Origin: an uncultured bacterium
GTDB lineage: Bacteria > Patescibacteriota > Minisyncoccia > Phycocordibacterales > UBA9973
Direction: 5' to 3'
DNA length: 8,070 nt
Assembly: GCA_903891365.1 (NCBI GenBank)
Contig: CAITEG010000033.1
Span: forward strand, 1-8,070
Position numbers and translations under genes: made by a program. The number at the start of each line of letters is the position of its first letter. The stretch's first letter is position 1. Shown piece after piece: positions 5,953-8,070 of this stretch. The notes beneath the pieces were generated by a model. It ran no database searches. It was given only the letters and a program-made list of their open reading frames with translations, and was not told the DNA's origin.

Positions 5953-6678
5953 CTAATTAAGCTCATCCGCTCCATCTCTCATCTTGCTCACTCTTATCAC
6001 TTCCAGTATCTGGTCTACATCATCAGTGACTATGAATCTATCTAGATCTGCAAGTGATATTGTTTTATATTTTTCTACAAATTGTTCTTCTAGCATCTTT
6101 TTAATTGGATTCCAGAATTCTGTTCCGTATAAGATTATAGGTATTAGTCCTATTTTGCCTGTCTGTAGGTGAGTCATCATCTCAAAGAATTCATATAGTG
6201 TTCCTATTCCTCCTGCGCAGTATACACAAGCCTCGGTCGTGTATTGCATCGAGACTTGTCTAGCGAAGAAGAAATGGAAAGGTACTTCTTTTGTGACAAA
6301 AGGATTTGTTGCTTGCTCTTTAGGAAGTCTGATTGTCATACCGATGGATTCTACTCCGGCTTCTTTGCCTCCCTTGTTTGCAGCTTCCATAATACCTGCG
6401 CCTCCTCCGGATATTATTGCGTAGCCGAGTTCTTTACCTATTCTATAAGCCAAGTTGTAGGCATTGATACATTCTGGATGATCTTGAGCAAGTCTTGCAG
6501 ATCCATAGAAAGTGACCGATGGTCCAAGTTCTTTGACACTGTCTATTCCTTCACGGAATTCCTCTTGTATCATACAAAGTTTATTCTCTTCTACGTCGCC
6601 ACCCGTCAAAGTCATACAACCATTTTTAATATCGTCTGTTGTTATGTGCCTAGGCTCATATTTAATATCTGTATTCAT
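5953..6678 (-). CDS. LOG-family protein (lysine-decarboxylase-like Rossmann fold)
   Basis: A 241-residue protein of the family whose characterised members cleave nucleoside 5'-monophosphates to base and ribose 5-phosphate (cytokinin-activating LOG in plants; nucleotide nucleosidases such as PpnN in bacteria). Seen: VTFYGSARL (55-63), strand 1 of the Rossmann fold; ISGGGAGIMEAANKG (89-103); FFFARQVSM (136-144) with the conserved Arg140; and AGGIGTLYE (155-163), matching PGGxGTxxE with its Glu163. The first Pro of that motif is Ala here. About 50 N-terminal residues precede the core, longer than minimal LOG proteins. The old name lysine decarboxylase is misleading; the substrate cannot be told from sequence. 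It stands alone on the minus strand, converging on pyrG. ATG 6678 coincides with the predicted transcription start, so the mRNA is probably leaderless. Confidence 0.88.
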   Translation of the reverse strand: MNTDIKYEPRHITTDDIKNGCMTLTGGDVEENKLCMIQEEFREGIDSVKELGPSVTFYGSARLAQDHPECINAYNLAYRIGKELGYAIISGGGAGIMEAANKGGKEAGVESIGMTIRLPKEQATNPFVTKEVPFHFFFARQVSMQYTTEACVYCAGGIGTLYEFFEMMTHLQTGKIGLIPIILYGTEFWNPIKKMLEEQFVEKYKTISLADLDRFIVTDDVDQILEVIRVSKMRDGADELN

Positions 6679-6685
6679 AGACTTT

Positions 6686-6714
6686 ATTCTACCTTATTCC
6701 ACCGGTTCTTTCAA
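6686..6714 (-). promoter_or_regulatory. Promoter of the LOG-family gene, leaderless
   Basis: Read on the minus strand: -35 TTGAAA (6714-6709), a 17-base spacer, -10 TAGAAT (6691-6686), both five of six matches. Seven bases below the -10 is 6679, one base before the A of the start codon at 6678. There is thus no room for a Shine-Dalgarno sequence. Confidence 0.7.
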
Positions 6715-6752
6715 TTGAATTTTTGGTGTTTTATGGTAATATGTGAGGGTTA

Positions 6753-6758
6753 TACAAT
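6753..6758 (+). promoter_or_regulatory. Candidate -10 upstream of the tRNA-Gln region
   Basis: TACAAT matches TATAAT at five of six positions. The best -35 at 17 bases, TTTATG (6730-6735), is weak. Transcription would start near 6765, at the beginning of the partial tRNA copy, giving tRNA-Gln a 5' leader of about 90 bases. I find no better promoter nearer the tRNA. Confidence 0.3.
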
Positions 6759-6761
6759 ATT

Positions 6762-6784
6762 TGCCAGATCGTGTAGTGGTGGGA
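6762..6784 (+). pseudogene. Partial copy of the tRNA-Gln 5' end
   Basis: These 23 bases match the first 23 bases of the intact tRNA at 6854 at 20 positions, including TGCCAGATCGT without a gap. Coverage is the acceptor 5' strand and D-arm; similarity stops there and no anticodon or T-arm follows. The substitutions spoil part of the D-stem, so it cannot be a functional tRNA. It may be a remnant of a tandem duplication or of recombination at the tRNA gene. Confidence 0.6.
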
Positions 6785-6853
6785 ATGAAAAGTGAACTGC
6801 TTAACTTTTTATCCGGTTCTTTAAGAAATTGTCGTTATCCTTGTTTGTAAAGC

Positions 6854-6924
6854 TGCCAGATCGTCTAATGGTAGGACACCTCCCTCTGGAGGAGGTTATC
6901 TTGGTTCGAGTCCAGGTCTGGCAG
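6854..6924 (+). tRNA. trnQ: tRNA-Gln (anticodon CUG)
   Basis: The 71 bases fold as a full cloverleaf: acceptor TGCCAGA/TCTGGCA (7 bp), D-stem GTCT/GGAC with loop AATGGTA, anticodon stem CCTCC/GGAGG with loop CTCTGGA, four-base variable loop TTAT, and T-stem CTTGG/CCAGG with loop TTCGAGT. The anticodon at loop positions 34-36 is CTG, which reads CAG (glutamine). The weak U1-A72 pair and G73 fit glutamine identity. The 3' CCA is not encoded (CTT follows), so a CCA-adding enzyme is needed. No clear terminator follows. Confidence 0.95.
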
Positions 6925-6951
6925 CTTTGAAAATAAGGATAGACAATAGGT

Positions 6952-6963
6952 CCTCTGGAGGAG
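6952..6963 (+). repeat. Second tRNA-Gln-like fragment (anticodon arm)
   Basis: CCTCTGGAGGAG repeats exactly the 12 bases at 6883-6894 that cover the anticodon loop and 3' stem of tRNA-Gln. A TTCGAG, also present in the T-loop, follows about 15 bases later, compared with 10 in the intact gene. The remaining bases do not fold as a tRNA. Since the 12-mer is itself near-palindromic (TCCTCTGGAGGA), it could instead form a short hairpin after the tRNA transcript. Confidence 0.4.
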
Positions 6964-7053
6964 TCTGTTTTAGTAAGCTTCGAGAAACGTACTCGTGGTC
7001 CCTGTTCGGCAGCCAAGTCATGATAGATTATCCCGCACGAGATACGCTATATT

Positions 7054-7081
7054 CTGACATTTTTTAAATATCATATATAAT
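7054..7081 (+). promoter_or_regulatory. Promoter of the S51 peptidase gene, leaderless
   Basis: The -35 CTGACA (7054-7059, five of six), a 16-base spacer and a perfect -10 TATAAT (7076-7081). Seven bases below the -10 is 7088, the A of the start codon, so the transcript should start at the AUG itself. Confidence 0.72.
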
Positions 7082-7087
7082 ATACTC

Positions 7088-7747
7088 ATGAAATTATTAT
7101 TGACTTCTGGGGGTATATCAAATGATGCTATTAAAAAATCCTTTTTTAATTTGGTTAATAAAAAGCCAGAAGATATATCTTTAGCATTTATACCAACAGC
7201 ATCAAATGTAGAACAGGGAGACAAAAAAGAATGGTTGATTAAAGATTTAATTGATCTAAAGAATTTAAATTTAAAATCAATAAGTATAGTAGATATTTCT
7301 GCTGTTGAAAGAAAAATATGGGAACCTCAACTGATGGAAGCTGATGTTTTATTTTTTGAAGGTGGAAATACATTCCACTTGATGGAATGGGTTGATAAAT
7401 CTGGTTTAGAGAAAATATTGCCAGAATTATTAAAGACAAAAGTATATGTAGGTGTAAGTGCGGGTAGTATGATACTAAGTCCAGATTTACTACTAAATAC
7501 ATTACAAAAATTATATAAAGAAGATCTAAAAAGAACAGAGAATATGAATGGAATTAAATTTGTTGATTTCTATGTTCTTCCTCATTACAATAATTCACAT
7601 TTTTCTAAAAGAACAAAAGAAAATGTTTTAGAGGCAACCAAAGACATAAAAAGTAAAATATATGCGTTAGATGATAATTCAGCCATAGAGGTTATTGATG
7701 GTAATACAAAAATTATTAGTGATGGAGATTTTTTGGAGGTAAATTAA
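7088..7747 (+). CDS. Peptidase family S51 (dipeptidase E-like)
   Basis: A 219-residue protein of the S51 family; known members are serine peptidases such as dipeptidase E (Asp-X dipeptides) and cyanophycinase. Seen: an N-terminal strand KLLLTSGG (2-9); AFIPTAS (33-39); FFEGGNTFHL (89-98), the conserved GGNT region; GVSAGSM (122-128) with nucleophile Ser124 in the GxSAG elbow; LPHYN (164-168) with likely catalytic His166; and ALDDNSAI (193-200), where an acidic residue probably completes the triad. Length is close to PepE (about 230). Substrate is not predictable; it has no signal peptide, so it is cytoplasmic. Leucine is mostly TTA and every arginine codon is AGA, unlike the genes before the tRNA, which use CGT, CGC and AGA. 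This suggests different ancestry or expression level. There is no Shine-Dalgarno sequence. Confidence 0.85.
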   Translation: MKLLLTSGGISNDAIKKSFFNLVNKKPEDISLAFIPTASNVEQGDKKEWLIKDLIDLKNLNLKSISIVDISAVERKIWEPQLMEADVLFFEGGNTFHLMEWVDKSGLEKILPELLKTKVYVGVSAGSMILSPDLLLNTLQKLYKEDLKRTENMNGIKFVDFYVLPHYNNSHFSKRTKENVLEATKDIKSKIYALDDNSAIEVIDGNTKIISDGDFLEVN

Positions 7748-7753
7748 GATTAC

Positions 7754-7768
7754 GATAGAAATTCTATC
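7754..7768. promoter_or_regulatory. Operator-like palindrome at the Nudix gene promoter
   Basis: GATAGAA-A-TTCTATC is a perfect 7-bp inverted repeat with a one-base centre, seven bases after the S51 gene stop. It overlaps the candidate -35 of the next gene (TAGAAA, 7756-7761). The single-base centre suits a dimeric repressor site better than an RNA hairpin, though weak termination cannot be excluded. Confidence 0.35.
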
Positions 7769-7784
7769 TATAAATTAGTATAAT
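7756..7784 (+). promoter_or_regulatory. Promoter of the Nudix gene, leaderless
   Basis: A perfect -10 TATAAT (7779-7784) lies 17 bases after TAGAAA (7756-7761, four of six). The predicted start is 7791, one base before the ATG at 7792, again without room for a ribosome binding site. Confidence 0.6.
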
Positions 7785-7791
7785 AAATTTT

Positions 7792-8070
7792 ATGGAAACC
7801 GATAATAACAAAATAATAATAGCTCAAAAGGCAATTATTTATGATGAAAATAGAAATATTTTAACGATACAAAGATCCGAGAATTCCCCGAGGCCTTTAA
7901 CTTGGGATTTGCCAGGAGGAAATTTAGAATTTGGAGAAGAATTAGAATCTAGTATATTAAGAGAGATAGAAGAAGAAGTTGAATCCCAGATCGGCACTAG
8001 CGGCGGAATCATCCGCATTCACCAAGATGCGCCGGGCCGTCGCCGAAATATCCTCGAAAGCAAACGTGAG
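7792..8070 (+). CDS. Nudix hydrolase, N-terminal part; 3' end probably chimeric
   Basis: Nudix hydrolases cleave nucleoside diphosphates linked to another group, often as housekeeping enzymes that remove damaged nucleotides. The frame runs 93 codons off the window end. Residues 8-43 show the typical entry: IIIAQKAIIYDENRNILTIQR, then LTWDLPGG. The Nudix box is present up to its end: Gly43-x5-Glu49-x7-Arg57-Glu58-Ile59-x-Glu61-Glu62. The next conserved residue, Gly64, is Glu, and the hydrophobic residue after it is Ser. Exactly there, at 7981, base composition jumps from about 33% to 58% GC, and the residues after 64 do not resemble a Nudix fold. I trust codons 1-63 and regard the rest as foreign sequence joined in assembly, even though the frame happens to stay open. 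Confidence 0.78.
   Translation, partial: METDNNKIIIAQKAIIYDENRNILTIQRSENSPRPLTWDLPGGNLEFGEELESSILREIEEEVESQIGTSGGIIRIHQDAPGRRRNILESKRE
7981..8070. other. Suspected chimeric contig end, GC-rich
   Basis: These 90 bases have 52 G or C, against 30 in the preceding 90, with a sharp edge rather than a drift. Several frames are open in it. The minus strand reads as high-GC-type coding sequence (FEDISATARRILVNADD), and a shifted + frame also looks protein-like (RSALAAESSAFTKMRRAVAE). This fits a piece of another organism's gene fused at the contig end. I cannot name the source. Confidence 0.6.

Noticed and set aside
6244..6795. 183-codon plus-strand frame
   Set aside because: It lies mostly antisense to the LOG-family gene, whose motifs are intact, and runs into the tRNA fragment. 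The product is Phe-, Ser- and Cys-rich without domains, typical of a shadow frame.
6801..7016. 71-codon minus-strand frame over the tRNA
   Set aside because: It covers the whole tRNA-Gln gene antisense; its content is explained by the tRNA and its flanking copy.
6925..7020. A second complete tRNA downstream of tRNA-Gln
   Set aside because: Only the anticodon-arm 12-mer and a TTCGAG are shared; no acceptor, D-arm or T-stem pairing can be built.
7018..7224. 68-codon minus-strand frame
   Set aside because: It is antisense to the start and promoter of the S51 peptidase gene, which has a full motif set.
1..8070. CRISPR array or defence system
   Set aside because: No set of regularly spaced direct repeats and no cas, nuclease, toxin-antitoxin or restriction genes are visible.

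Overview
The window reads like a fragment of a streamlined bacterial genome, most likely a member of the Candidate Phyla Radiation (Patescibacteria, Parcubacteria-like). This is an inference. It rests on short AT-leaning genes with tight spacing, no convincing Shine-Dalgarno sequence before any of the eight coding starts, -10 boxes so close to start codons that several mRNAs would be leaderless or nearly so, and a tRNA gene without an encoded CCA. A recognisable RF2 and a TGA stop on its own gene argue against the UGA-as-glycine lineages (Gracilibacteria, Absconditabacteria).

Layout. Bases 1-200 hold a dense series of hairpins that looks like the 3' part of a structured RNA cut by the window edge; its family is not settled. 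Bases 200-558 contain no confident gene, but include an inverted repeat, an open frame at 339-506 that may be a decayed gene end, and an extended -10 promoter. A PLP-dependent cysteine-synthase-fold enzyme follows (559-1587) and ends at a strong hairpin. Next is a same-strand cluster: prfB (peptide release factor 2), ftsE and ftsX (the cell-division ABC complex) and pyrG (CTP synthase). prfB-ftsE-ftsX is a widely conserved neighbourhood; pyrG in the following position is less usual, and no peptidoglycan-hydrolase partner for FtsEX is present. ftsE and ftsX each appear to have their own promoter.

The cluster ends at a nested palindrome (5853-5951) that is a bidirectional terminator with 18-bp inverted arms. 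It lies between pyrG and a convergent LOG-family (lysine-decarboxylase-like) gene at 5953-6678. Beyond a divergent promoter region lie tRNA-Gln(CUG) and two partial tRNA-Gln-like copies, one on each side. The rest is more AT-rich with AGA-only arginine codons: an S51-family peptidase and a Nudix hydrolase, both with predicted leaderless promoters, possibly a region of different origin next to the tRNA.

The last 90 bases change abruptly to about 58% GC (52 of 90) from about 33% in the preceding 90 (30 of 90). The change falls inside the Nudix box, just where its conserved glycine should be. The simplest reading is a chimeric join at the end of the contig, so sequence after about 7980 should not be trusted.

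I see no defence system, CRISPR array, transposase or integrase. The clearest unusual signals are the unidentified RNA at the left edge, the systematic near-leaderless gene starts, the nested palindrome, the tRNA fragments and the suspected chimeric end.
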